From positions 1 through 51,066 of the forward strand of contig LBTZ01000022.1 in the NCBI GenBank assembly GCA_000992325.1: a stretch of DNA of 51,066 bases. The letters are read 5' to 3'. The number at the start of each line of letters is the position of its first letter. Positions within the stretch are counted from its first letter, which is position 1. The position numbers and the translations under genes are program-made. The notes beneath the pieces are model-generated. The model worked only from the letters and a program-made list of their open reading frames with translations. It was not told where the DNA came from and ran no database searches. Below are positions 8,599-16,082 of the stretch, in pieces. Source of the DNA: Parcubacteria group bacterium GW2011_GWD2_38_11. GTDB taxonomy: Bacteria; Patescibacteriota; Minisyncoccia; Moranbacterales; GWC2-37-73.

Positions 8599-9684
8599 AT
8601 GGGGGAAAAAATAAAAAGCTTTTGGCAAAACATATTTGGAAATTTTTTTGGCAATATCTCGAGGGATATTGGCATTGACTTAGGAACTGCTAATACATTA
8701 GTCTATGTTAAGGGAAAAGGGATTGTGATTAATGAACCTTCAGTAGTTGCAATTAATAAGCGTACTGGACAAGTTTTGGCAATTGGTAGAGATGCAAAGC
8801 GAATGGTTGGAAAAACTCCAGGACACATTGTGGCAACACGACCATTGGTAGATGGTGTGGTAAGTGATTTTGAAGTGACCACTCAAATGCTTAAATATTT
8901 TATTGAAAAGGTTAACAAGGATTCTTTCACATTTTCTCCTAAGCCAAGAGTTTTGATTGGAATTCCATCGCGAATAACTGAAGTTGAAAAAAAGGCAGTT
9001 ATAGATGCTGCTATGAGCGCTGGAGCCAGGGAGGCATTTCTTATTGAAGAGCCAATGGCCGCTGCAATCGGAGCAAGGCTTCCAGTGACTGATGCTCGAG
9101 GGAATATGGTTGTTGACATTGGTGGCGGAACTTCTGAGATCGCAGTTATTTCCTTGGGAGGAATTGTGAGTGCGCGTTCTTTGCGAGTGGCGGGAGATGA
9201 AATGAATGAAGATATTATTCGTTATTGCAGAGATGAATTCAATTTGCTTATTGGTGAAAAAAGCGCAGAAGATGTCAAGATTGCAATTGGCAGTGCATAT
9301 CCGCTTAAAGAACAAATGAAGGTTACGGTTCGCGGACGTGATCTTGTGAGTGGTTTGCCAAAAGAGGTTATTGTAAATGATGAGCAAATTAGAGAAGCAA
9401 TTTCACGTTCAATTCGCATTATCGTGAATAATGTGAAAACAGTTATTGAGGAAACTCCACCAGAACTTCTTTCTGATATAATGCAACGAGGTATAATTTT
9501 GGCAGGTGGAGGAGGACTAATTAGAGGTCTTGATAAATTGGTCGCTAATCAGACGGAAATGCCAGTTCGAATGATGGAAGATCCGTTAACGGCAGTTGTG
9601 CGAGGAGTTGGAATTGTGCTTGAGGATCTCGAGAGTCTAAAAGATGTTCTTGTAGAAGATCAACGTGAGAAATCCTTCAAATAA
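8599..9684 (+). CDS. mreB: Rod shape-determining protein MreB
   Basis: 361-aa bacterial actin homologue that positions the elongasome. It has the phosphate-1 motif IGIDLGTANTLVYV, phosphate-2 VVDIGGGTSEIAV, and the adenosine motif ILAGGGGLIRGLD. A GGAGGG lies about 15 nt before the ATG, a little far for an SD. It is followed by mreC, mreD and PBP2 in the canonical order. A 100-nt structured element sits between mreB and mreC. Confidence 0.96.
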   Translation: MGEKIKSFWQNIFGNFFGNISRDIGIDLGTANTLVYVKGKGIVINEPSVVAINKRTGQVLAIGRDAKRMVGKTPGHIVATRPLVDGVVSDFEVTTQMLKYFIEKVNKDSFTFSPKPRVLIGIPSRITEVEKKAVIDAAMSAGAREAFLIEEPMAAAIGARLPVTDARGNMVVDIGGGTSEIAVISLGGIVSARSLRVAGDEMNEDIIRYCRDEFNLLIGEKSAEDVKIAIGSAYPLKEQMKVTVRGRDLVSGLPKEVIVNDEQIREAISRSIRIIVNNVKTVIEETPPELLSDIMQRGIILAGGGGLIRGLDKLVANQTEMPVRMMEDPLTAVVRGVGIVLEDLESLKDVLVEDQREKSFK

Positions 9685-9710
9685 AAAACAAGAAAGTAAG
9701 CACGTACTGC

Positions 9711-9814
9711 TTGTATGGCTATTTATTTTTTTGGCACGTTTTTGACCGAAAATCTTGGTCAAAAACTCTTGATTACTGTTGTAATCAACGGCCAAAAAAA
9801 CAAACAGCCATACA
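9711..9814. repeat. Three-way-junction structured element, copy 1
   Basis: The outer stem is TTGTATGGCTATTTATTTTT (9711 on) against AAACAGCCATACAA (to 9814), about 24 bp with two mismatches that become G-U on the minus strand. Hairpin A is GTTTTTGACC / GGTCAAAAAC with a 9-nt loop (9738-9766). Hairpin B is TTGATTAC-TGTT-GTAATCAA (9769-9788). A second copy with the same plan is at 44458-44555. Confidence 0.75.
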
Positions 9815-9906
9815 AAACAGATAATATTAGAAAGGCAACAAATTTATACATCAAATCTTGTTTGGTGTTTGTATCTTGGTTATTGTATCTTTAGTTTATC
9901 TCAATT

Positions 9907-10716
9907 ATGCAGCAATTTGCAAAAACCAAATTATTTAAAGTATTTTTTGTGGCAGCAATTTTTTTGCTGCTTATTTTTTTGAATCCCTATATTTTTTTTA
10001 ACCCTTTTCGTAGTGTGGTAGGTGCTATCTTCTTGCCTTTTCAAAAGGTTTTTTATTCTGTATCTATTGGCATAGAAAGTGGAAGTGAATTTTTGGGATC
10101 AATCGGACAGCTTAAGAGTGAAAATGAAAAATTGTTTAAAAAAAATCAGGAATTGGTTGCAAAAAATGCAATGCTTAATGATATGCAAAACGAGAACATA
10201 AATTTGCGCGATCAACTAAGATTGCTTCCAAGAGATGAATATGATTTAGTCGCAGCAACAGTTGTGAGTCAGGATCCTCATAGTATGGGAAATTGGTTGG
10301 AGATTGATAGGGGGAGTAATGACGGTATTGTTAGTGGGATGTCTGTCATAGTCTCTGATAGTATTTTGATTGGAAGAATTCAGGAAGTTAACGCGAAGAG
10401 CTCAAAGGTTATGCTTATGACAAATTCAAAAAGCACTGTTAATGTGATGACCTCACAAAATAGTACAAGGGGTGTTGCGAAAGGAGAATATGGTTTGGGA
10501 ATTATTTTCGATATGATTTTGCAGACTGATACTGTTGCGGTTGGGGATGATGTCGTTACCTCCGGAATTGGGGGAGAGATGCCGAGAGGGTTGTATATTG
10601 GATCAGTGCAGGAAGTTCACGCTTCGCCCGATCATTTATTTCAACAGGCTGTAATCGCGGCTCCACTTTCAGTTTCAAAATTGCAAACGGTTTTTGTTAT
10701 TAAAAAAAGTAAATAA
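9907..10716 (+). CDS. mreC: Cell shape protein MreC
   Basis: 269 aa. One N-terminal membrane segment (VFFVAAIFLLLIFLNPYIFF), then a coiled coil (LKSENEKLFKKNQELVAKN through NLRDQL, roughly residues 70-110), then the beta-rich MreC domain (GSNDGIVSGMSVIVSD, GDDVVTSGIGGEMPRGLYIG). It bridges MreB inside the cell and PBP2 outside. Length and order (mreB-C-D) are standard. Confidence 0.93.
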   Translation: MQQFAKTKLFKVFFVAAIFLLLIFLNPYIFFNPFRSVVGAIFLPFQKVFYSVSIGIESGSEFLGSIGQLKSENEKLFKKNQELVAKNAMLNDMQNENINLRDQLRLLPRDEYDLVAATVVSQDPHSMGNWLEIDRGSNDGIVSGMSVIVSDSILIGRIQEVNAKSSKVMLMTNSKSTVNVMTSQNSTRGVAKGEYGLGIIFDMILQTDTVAVGDDVVTSGIGGEMPRGLYIGSVQEVHASPDHLFQQAVIAAPLSVSKLQTVFVIKKSK

Positions 10717-10729
10717 TTTCAAATAAAAA

Positions 10730-11242
10730 ATGAAGAAAAAAATTATTTATTTTCTGCTCTTATTTTGCGCAATTGTTTTGCAGACAAGTGTGCTACCTTT
10801 GATATCTCCCGTATATGTAACTGGAGATATATTGCTGATGCTAATCTTGGTAGGGTCTGTGTTGGATGGCTTCTTTGCATTTTTTTGGTGGGCAATTTTT
10901 GCCGGAATTATTTATGATCTCGCTAGTTATATGGCTGTTGGCGTTCATGCTCTTATTTTCCTTTTGGTTGTTTATTTCGTGAGTTTTTTTTCTAGACGTT
11001 TTTCTGTTGAGATCAGGGGTGTGGGTTTGGCGTTGTTTATGTTTTTTGTCGTTGTTGCAACCCTGGTTTCTCGAGGAATTATAGCCTTGTCGATTGCCTG
11101 GGATTTGCAAACACTCGATGGATATTTTAGAGAATTTGGCAGTTTGAAAATTATTGGTGTTCAAATTTTGTTTAATATATTTTTATTTTTCTTTTGCTTT
11201 TTTCTGCTTAAAAAAGTGAAAAAGTTTTTTGCAATTGAATAA
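10730..11242 (+). CDS. mreD: Rod shape-determining protein MreD
   Basis: 170-aa polytopic membrane protein with about five hydrophobic segments. It is weakly conserved in sequence, and identification rests on size, topology and position 13 nt after mreC and 5 nt before PBP2. It is expected to join MreC and PBP2 in the elongation complex. The tight spacing implies cotranscription. Confidence 0.85.
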   Translation: MKKKIIYFLLLFCAIVLQTSVLPLISPVYVTGDILLMLILVGSVLDGFFAFFWWAIFAGIIYDLASYMAVGVHALIFLLVVYFVSFFSRRFSVEIRGVGLALFMFFVVVATLVSRGIIALSIAWDLQTLDGYFREFGSLKIIGVQILFNIFLFFFCFFLLKKVKKFFAIE

Positions 11243-11247
11243 AAATT

Positions 11248-13134
11248 ATGTTCAGGAAAAGACAAAAAATACCAAAAAAATTCTCAGGAATGGAAATTGA
11301 AGACTATGTCCTTACTGCGACAGAAAAAGAAGCTTCAAGAATGGAAAGGCCGCTTGAAAAAAAATGGTTTGATTTTTTGTGGTGGTTTATTGTGGCATTC
11401 ATTGTGATTTTGGGAATGAGGGTGTTTTTTTTAATTGTTATACGTGGTGCATATTATCAGGATGTTTCCAAGGGAAATAGTGTTAGATCGATTGTGATCA
11501 AGGCTCCGCGTGGGAGAATTTTTGATCGCGCTGGTGTGCCGCTGGTAAATAATGTGCCAAGTATTGATGCGGTGATAATCCCGGCAGATATTCCCAGGGA
11601 CAGTGTGAAAACCAAGGAAATGGCTGAGGATGTTTCAAAAATTTTAAATCTCAATATTGAAGAAGTGTGGAGTGCACTTGAGAGCAATACTGCTTCAAAA
11701 TCACTCAATCCTGTTTTATTGAAGGAGCATATTGAGCATAATCAAGCGCTGGCACTTCTCGAAAAGAGTAACGATCTTCCTGGTATTGGTATTGAAAAAA
11801 CCGCAATCAGGGATTATACAGATGGTCCAATATTTTCTCATATTCTTGGCTATGAAGGAAAAATTGAAAAAAAAGAACTTGATCAAAATCAAGGTTATTT
11901 GCTTACTGATTATATTGGAAAGCAGGGAATTGAGAAATCTTATGAAAAATATTTGCGAGGAGTTCATGGCGCCGATCAAGCAGAAGTTGATTCGATGGGT
12001 AACACTAAACGGGAGGTTGGTATTATAAACCCAAAGCCCGGTAGTGATTTGATTATGAGTATAGACGCAGGACTTCAGAAAAAAATTTACGATAGCATTA
12101 ATGGAATTTTGGAAAAAACAGGAACAAAGACTGCAGCTGCCGTGGCTATTGATCCACAAACCGGCCAAGTGTTGGCAATGGTTAATGTGCCAAGTTTTGA
12201 TAATAATTTATTTGCCAACAAAATTTCTGGTAATCAATACGCAAGCTTGATAAATGATCCCAATAATCCACTTTTCGACAGGGCAATTTCTGGAGAATAT
12301 CCGCCAGGCTCAACAATTAAACCTGCTATTGCCTCCGCAGCACTTTCCGAGGGTATCATTGATCCAAACACTGTTATTGATGGGCTTGGCGGAATGTTGC
12401 GAATAGGTAGTTATACTTTTGGAGATTGGAAAACTCATGGACCGAGTGATGTGCGCACAGCAATAGCGGAAAGTAATGACATATTTTTTTACACTATTGG
12501 TGGTGGCTATGGAAACATAGGGGGACTTGGAATGAGTCGAATGAAAAAATGGTATAACTTGTTTGGATTTGGTGAGCTTTCCGGCATTGATATAGGAGGA
12601 GAGGCGACTGGGCTTATTCCAGATGAGAAATGGAAATTGGATACAATAAAGGAAAAATGGTCAGTTGGAAATAGCTATCATGCAGCAATTGGTCAAGGAT
12701 TCGTGACGGCAACTCCACTTCAGGTTGCAAATTATACGGCGGCAGTTGCCAACGGTGGAACGTTGTATAAACCTTATCTTGTTTCTCAAATAAAAAAAAG
12801 CAGTGGGGAGGATATTATTATTGAACCCGAGGTAATTCGCTCAAATTTTGTTTCTTCTGATGTTTTGAATGTTGTGCGCGAAGGAATGAGGCAAACCGTC
12901 TTGGCTGGGACAGCGCAAACACTTAAAGATATGCCAGTGGAAATTGCTGGAAAAACCGGTACGGCTGAATTTGGTAGTGAAGACAAAACTCACGCTTGGT
13001 TTATTTCTTTTGCTCCTTATAATAATCCTGAAATTGCTATGGCTGTTTTGGTGGAGGGTGGTGGAGAAGGTCATTCTAGTGCATTGCCTGTTACTAAAGA
13101 AGTCTATCAATGGTATTTTGGAGGCAGGCAATAG
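11248..13134 (+). CDS. mrdA: Penicillin-binding protein 2 (elongation transpeptidase)
   Basis: 628 aa. Cytoplasmic N-terminus, one membrane segment (WWFIVAFIVILGMRVFFLIV), dimerisation domain (APRGRIFDRAGVPL), and transpeptidase domain with the SxxK motif at S355-T-I-K, SxN in AESNDIFF, and K569-T-G. It crosslinks peptidoglycan during sidewall growth and closes the mreBCD operon. The stop at 13132-13134 is followed within 3 nt by a long inverted repeat that could terminate transcription. Confidence 0.95.
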   Translation: MFRKRQKIPKKFSGMEIEDYVLTATEKEASRMERPLEKKWFDFLWWFIVAFIVILGMRVFFLIVIRGAYYQDVSKGNSVRSIVIKAPRGRIFDRAGVPLVNNVPSIDAVIIPADIPRDSVKTKEMAEDVSKILNLNIEEVWSALESNTASKSLNPVLLKEHIEHNQALALLEKSNDLPGIGIEKTAIRDYTDGPIFSHILGYEGKIEKKELDQNQGYLLTDYIGKQGIEKSYEKYLRGVHGADQAEVDSMGNTKREVGIINPKPGSDLIMSIDAGLQKKIYDSINGILEKTGTKTAAAVAIDPQTGQVLAMVNVPSFDNNLFANKISGNQYASLINDPNNPLFDRAISGEYPPGSTIKPAIASAALSEGIIDPNTVIDGLGGMLRIGSYTFGDWKTHGPSDVRTAIAESNDIFFYTIGGGYGNIGGLGMSRMKKWYNLFGFGELSGIDIGGEATGLIPDEKWKLDTIKEKWSVGNSYHAAIGQGFVTATPLQVANYTAAVANGGTLYKPYLVSQIKKSSGEDIIIEPEVIRSNFVSSDVLNVVREGMRQTVLAGTAQTLKDMPVEIAGKTGTAEFGSEDKTHAWFISFAPYNNPEIAMAVLVEGGGEGHSSALPVTKEVYQWYFGGRQ

Positions 13135-13136
13135 GC

Positions 13137-13228
13137 TTGACCCCGCACTAACTTTTCACAAACGCAAAGCGCCAATTTATAAAATAAAAAATCTATTTAA
13201 GTTAAAAGTGAAAAGTTAGTGCGGGGTT
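13137..13228. repeat. 91-bp inverted-repeat element between PBP2 and rnpB
   Basis: CCCCGCACTAACTTTTCAC (13141-13159) and GTGAAAAGTTAGTGCGGGG (13208-13226) are perfect 19-nt arms around an AT-rich loop. The right arm abuts the rnpB -35 box (TTGACA at 13227), and the left arm carries a similar TTGACC at its own outer end. It may serve as the mre-operon terminator and looks like a small mobile hairpin. Confidence 0.8.
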
Positions 13229-13255
13229 GACAAAATGGCTTAAAATAGCTATACT
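13227..13255 (+). promoter_or_regulatory. Promoter of RNase P RNA
   Basis: TTGACA, 17-nt spacer, TATACT. A second possible start is the extended -10 TGGTATAAT at 13266-13274. Either would yield a 5' extended precursor of the RNA starting near 13298. Confidence 0.85.
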
Positions 13256-13297
13256 GTATCGGTTATGGTATAATCATAATATAGATCTTTGAGAGTA

Positions 13298-13780
13298 TAA
13301 TTTATCAAGTCAGTCAGGCAATCGCCCCGATTTATTGGGGAGGAAAGTCCGGACATTTCCTATGTAAATAGGAGCAAAGTAGCGGGTAACTCCCGTCCGT
13401 AGTGATGCGCGAGGTGCGAGCAGAGACGCCTTGATTTGAAAAAATCGGGCACCCTTCGGGGTGAGTCTTGATGGAAACATCAAGAGTGAAACGGCTAAAT
13501 CCTTACTTAAATGCAAGACCGTACTCCGATGCAAAGCATCGGGAATATCTAATTTCTAATATCTAATTTCTAATAAATTTCTAATATTTAATTTCAAATG
13601 TCTAAAATTTTTATTCATTGGTTATTAAAAAATTGGGATTTTATTGGAAATTGGAAATTGGTTATTGGTAATTCTGACGCTTTGCGTCGGTTTGTGTCGC
13701 TCGATCCCAATGGCAACATTGGGATAAGATAAATGATTGTCCCAGACAGAATCCGGCTTATCGGTTGGCTTGATAAATTA
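13298..13780 (+). ncRNA. rnpB: RNase P RNA (class A) with an AT-rich insertion
   Basis: It contains the universally conserved 5' core GAGGAAAGTCCGGAC and the 3' core ACAGAATCCGGCTTATCGG. The P1 helix pairs TAATTTATCAAG (13298-13309) with CTTGATAAATTA (13769-13780). Other recognisable pieces are AGTAGCGGGTAACTCCCG, GTGAAACGGCTAAATCC and the P18 hairpin CCCAATGGCAACATTGGG. At about 480 nt it is longer than a usual class A RNA. The excess is an AT-rich word repeat at about 13545-13673 in the P16/P17 region, flanked by hairpins GATGCAAAGCATC and GACGCTTTGCGTC. Confidence 0.95.
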
Positions 13781-13819
13781 TAAGCTTAAAGACTTTGCAA
13801 TTATTATTTTTGTAAAAAA

Positions 13820-15253
13820 ATGAAAAAACGCAGCGAATTATTTTTTAGTGCAATTCAGGTTCCAATGGATGCTGCTATGTTATTGTTGGCAGCACTGAGT
13901 GCATTTGCGATCAGAAATATTCCAGAGATTATAGCGCTTAAGCCAAAGCTGTATAATTTTCCACTGGATAGTTATTTGAATATTATTTTAACAATAATTC
14001 CTTTGGCACTCCTTATTTACGCTGTGGAGGGATTGTATAATATTAAAGTTACTAGAAAGTTTTGGTATGAGGCAATGAAAGTTTTTTCAGCCACTTCTAT
14101 TGTACTTGTTGTTATTATTGTCACAATATTTCTTAAGCGAGAATGGTTTTCATCTCGCTTTATAATTCTTGCTGGTTGGATTCTAACTGTTGTATATGTG
14201 ACAATGGGCAGATATATCTTGCAAAAGATTCAAAGATATCTCTTGGAAACTAGGGGTATGGGTGTTCATAGACTTCTTTTGATCGGCAGAAACGGTAAAA
14301 TGGATCAAATTTTAAAATTAATCAAACACAATGCATCCCTGGGATATAAAATTGTAGGGCATATTGAAACGGGAAGCATTAGAGCTATTCGTGAGATAAA
14401 AGCTGAAAAAGGTGTTGATGAGATTATTGTTTGCGATGCGTTGCTTACAGATGAAGAACAAGAAAAATTGATTGACTACTGTGCAATCAATAATGTTTCA
14501 TATAAATTTATTCCAACGAAATTGCAGACTGCAAAGTTTGAAGCAGGAATTTTTAATGGCGAACCTATTATTGAAATCAAGCATACCCCTCTTGAAGGTT
14601 GGGGAAAAATATTAAAACGTACTTTTGATATAATCAGTTCAAGTATTTTAATTCTAATCCTTTCTCCGCTGATGCTGCTGGTTTCATTGCTTATAAAATT
14701 TGAATCACTTTTTGAAAACAGAAAAGGTGCACCTATTATTTATAAAAATGAACGCATTGGAAGCGATGGAAAGAAATTCAACGTGTTTAAGTTTCGATAT
14801 ATGAAATGGGAGTTTTGCACGGATCCTAATACAAAAGAAGGAAAGAAGGCGTTGGAATATGAAAAGGAATTAATTGAAAAATTGAGCATTAAAAAAGGTC
14901 CTCTTTATAAAATTAAAAATGATCCTCGCAAAACAAGGGTGGGTGCATTTATTGAAAGATATTCTATTGATGAACTGCCGCAATTTTTCAATGTACTGTT
15001 TGGGGATATGAGTTTGGTTGGTCCTCGTCCACATCAGGAAAGGGAAGTTGAAAAATATAATGAATATCACAGGCGTTTGCTCACCATCAAGCCGGGAGTA
15101 ACGGGGATGGCGCAGGTTTCCGGCCGCTCTGATCTTGAGTTTGAAGATGAATATAAATTGGACGTGTTTTATATTGAAAATTGGTCACTTTGGCAGGATA
15201 TCCAAATTTGCCTTAAGACAGCCTTAGTTTTGTTTAAAAAAAGGAAGAATTGA
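13820..15253 (+). CDS. Polyprenyl glycosylphosphotransferase (exopolysaccharide initiating enzyme)
   Basis: 477 aa. Four to five N-terminal membrane segments, a cytoplasmic nucleotide-binding-like middle domain ([16 protein letters not shown]), then the bacterial sugar-transferase domain after a further membrane hairpin ([20 protein letters not shown]). Catalytic-domain motifs are [39 protein letters not shown] and [13 protein letters not shown]. It transfers a sugar-1-phosphate from a nucleotide sugar to undecaprenyl phosphate, starting a surface glycan. The sugar is not predictable. Its stop codon overlaps the -35 box of the next promoter. Confidence 0.92.
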   Translation: MKKRSELFFSAIQVPMDAAMLLLAALSAFAIRNIPEIIALKPKLYNFPLDSYLNIILTIIPLALLIYAVEGLYNIKVTRKFWYEAMKVFSATSIVLVVIIVTIFLKREWFSSRFIILAGWILTVVYVTMGRYILQKIQRYLLETRGMGVHRLLLIGRNGKMDQILKLIKHNASLGYKIVGHIETGSIRAIREIKAEKGVDEIIVCDALLTDEEQEKLIDYCAINNVSYKFIPTKLQTAKFEAGIFNGEPIIEIKHTPLEGWGKILKRTFDIISSSILILILSPLMLLVSLLIKFESLFENRKGAPIIYKNERIGSDGKKFNVFKFRYMKWEFCTDPNTKEGKKALEYEKELIEKLSIKKGPLYKIKNDPRKTRVGAFIERYSIDELPQFFNVLFGDMSLVGPRPHQEREVEKYNEYHRRLLTIKPGVTGMAQVSGRSDLEFEDEYKLDVFYIENWSLWQDIQICLKTALVLFKKRKN

Positions 15254-15278
15254 CAAAAACTGTAAAATAGACTATAAT
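15250..15278 (+). promoter_or_regulatory. Consensus promoter for the KH-domain gene
   Basis: TTGACA, exactly 17 nt, TATAAT: a perfect sigma-70-type match. The TGA of the upstream gene lies within the -35 box. The leader is about 85 nt. Confidence 0.9.
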
Positions 15279-15369
15279 TAGAGGTAGAGAGGATTAAAAG
15301 GAGAATGGTTTGGTCGACTGTTTTTCGCAATCTTTCTCGGTATTAACCAGTAATTAATGAAACACAATT

Positions 15370-15585
15370 ATGACAGAAGTAAGACCCACAGACCAGGAAT
15401 TTTTAGAGTTTGCTGTAAAAGCGCTCGTTGATAACCCTGGAGATGTAAAGGTTGAAAGAAAAATTGATGAAATGGGAGTTCTCATTACGTTGGATGTAAA
15501 TCCTGCAGATATGGGAATGGTAATCGGCCGAGAAGGTCAGACCGCAAAAGCCCTTCGTACAATTTTGAGAGTTATTGGTGCTTAA
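15370..15585 (+). CDS. khpA: KH-domain RNA-binding protein (KhpA-like), frame interrupted
   Basis: 71 codons. The KH core GMVIGREGQTAKALRTILRVIGA is clear, with the GxxG loop as GREG. In the KhpA/YlqC family the chain continues after VxGA with about seven residues and then a LKIxEP segment. Here TAA follows GA directly, but the +1 frame immediately reads LKINEPEG (next entry). So the gene has an apparent deletion plus frameshift at 15580-15585. It could be a genuine mutation, an assembly error, or less likely recoding. Neighbouring trmD fits the common rpsP-khpA-rimM-trmD neighbourhood, here broken up. Confidence 0.8.
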   Translation: MTEVRPTDQEFLEFAVKALVDNPGDVKVERKIDEMGVLITLDVNPADMGMVIGREGQTAKALRTILRVIGA

Positions 15586-15709
15586 GATCAACGAACCAGA
15601 AGGTTCTCTTCGCGGAGAGCGAACACCTAGACCAGAGGCTGCGCCAGTTGCGCCAGCTCCAGAAGTGAAAAAGAGTATTGATGACGTTCTTGGAGATATG
15701 AACATCTAA
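15581..15709 (+). other. Out-of-frame C-terminal tail of the KH-domain protein
   Basis: In the +1 frame relative to the KH ORF the sequence reads LKINEPEGSLRGE, a Pro/Ala-rich stretch (PEAAPVAPAPEVKK) and an acidic end (SIDDVLGDMNI), then TAA at 15707. It is followed 25 nt later by the gene's terminator. No start of its own is evident, so I read it as the displaced tail of KhpA. Confidence 0.7.
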
Positions 15710-15733
15710 TAGACTTTCAAATCTATATATAAT

Positions 15734-15761
15734 AAAAACCTCGATGAAAGTCGAGGTTTTT
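15734..15761 (+). terminator. Rho-independent terminator after the KH gene
   Basis: AAAAACCTCGA-TGAAAG-TCGAGGTTTTT, an 11-bp perfect stem with A/T tails on both sides. Confidence 0.92.
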
Positions 15762-15774
15762 ATATTGCAAAAAT

Positions 15775-15799
15775 TGTCATTCCGGACTTGATCCGGAAT
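15775..15799. repeat. REP-like palindrome (TGTCATTCCGG type)
   Basis: TGTCATTCCGGACTTGATC followed by CGGAAT: hairpin arms ATTCCGGA and TCCGGAAT. It is one member of a family with TGTCATTCCC...GGGAATCCAGG seen at six or more places in the window. Confidence 0.75.
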
Positions 15800-15820
15800 C
15801 TAGCATTTCACACGAGACTC

Positions 15821-16074
15821 TTTTCCACATTTCTTTTTCCGCAAAAGAAACCTGGAGGTTTGAAAGTCACCCAAAGGGTGATCAGCCTCTGGCTGAAAAT
15901 ACTGTGGCAAACTCATTTTGTCATTCCCGTGAAAACGGGAATCCAGGCCCGCATTTTGAACCTGGATCCCCAGTCAAGCTGAGGACGACACTGCTGTGTC
16001 GATTTCTTAACGCTTATCACTCGTTTTTTACCCACGTACTTCATATGGTGCAAAGGAATGCGGGATGCAAATAC
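15821..16074. repeat. Repeat family B, copy 1 (interrupted by REP-like palindromes)
   Basis: It shares its left end (TTTCCACATTTCTTTTTCCG, then CAAAAGAAACCTGGAGG) and right end (CACTCGTTTTTT, then CCCACGTACTTCATATGGTG) with 26086-26300. The middle differs. Here it holds a REP-like pair, TGTCATTCCCGTGAAAACGG (from 15919) and a facing CCTGGATCCCCAGTCAAGC (from 15960). This is the main content of the gene-free stretch 15710-16082. The ORFs drawn across it (15788, 15904) are not credible genes. Confidence 0.7.
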
Positions 16075-16082
16075 ATTAGATA

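Noticed and set aside
8740-9387. 215-codon reverse ORF
   Set aside because: Lies wholly inside mreB on the opposite strand. No SD or family resemblance, and composition is typical of an antisense shadow.
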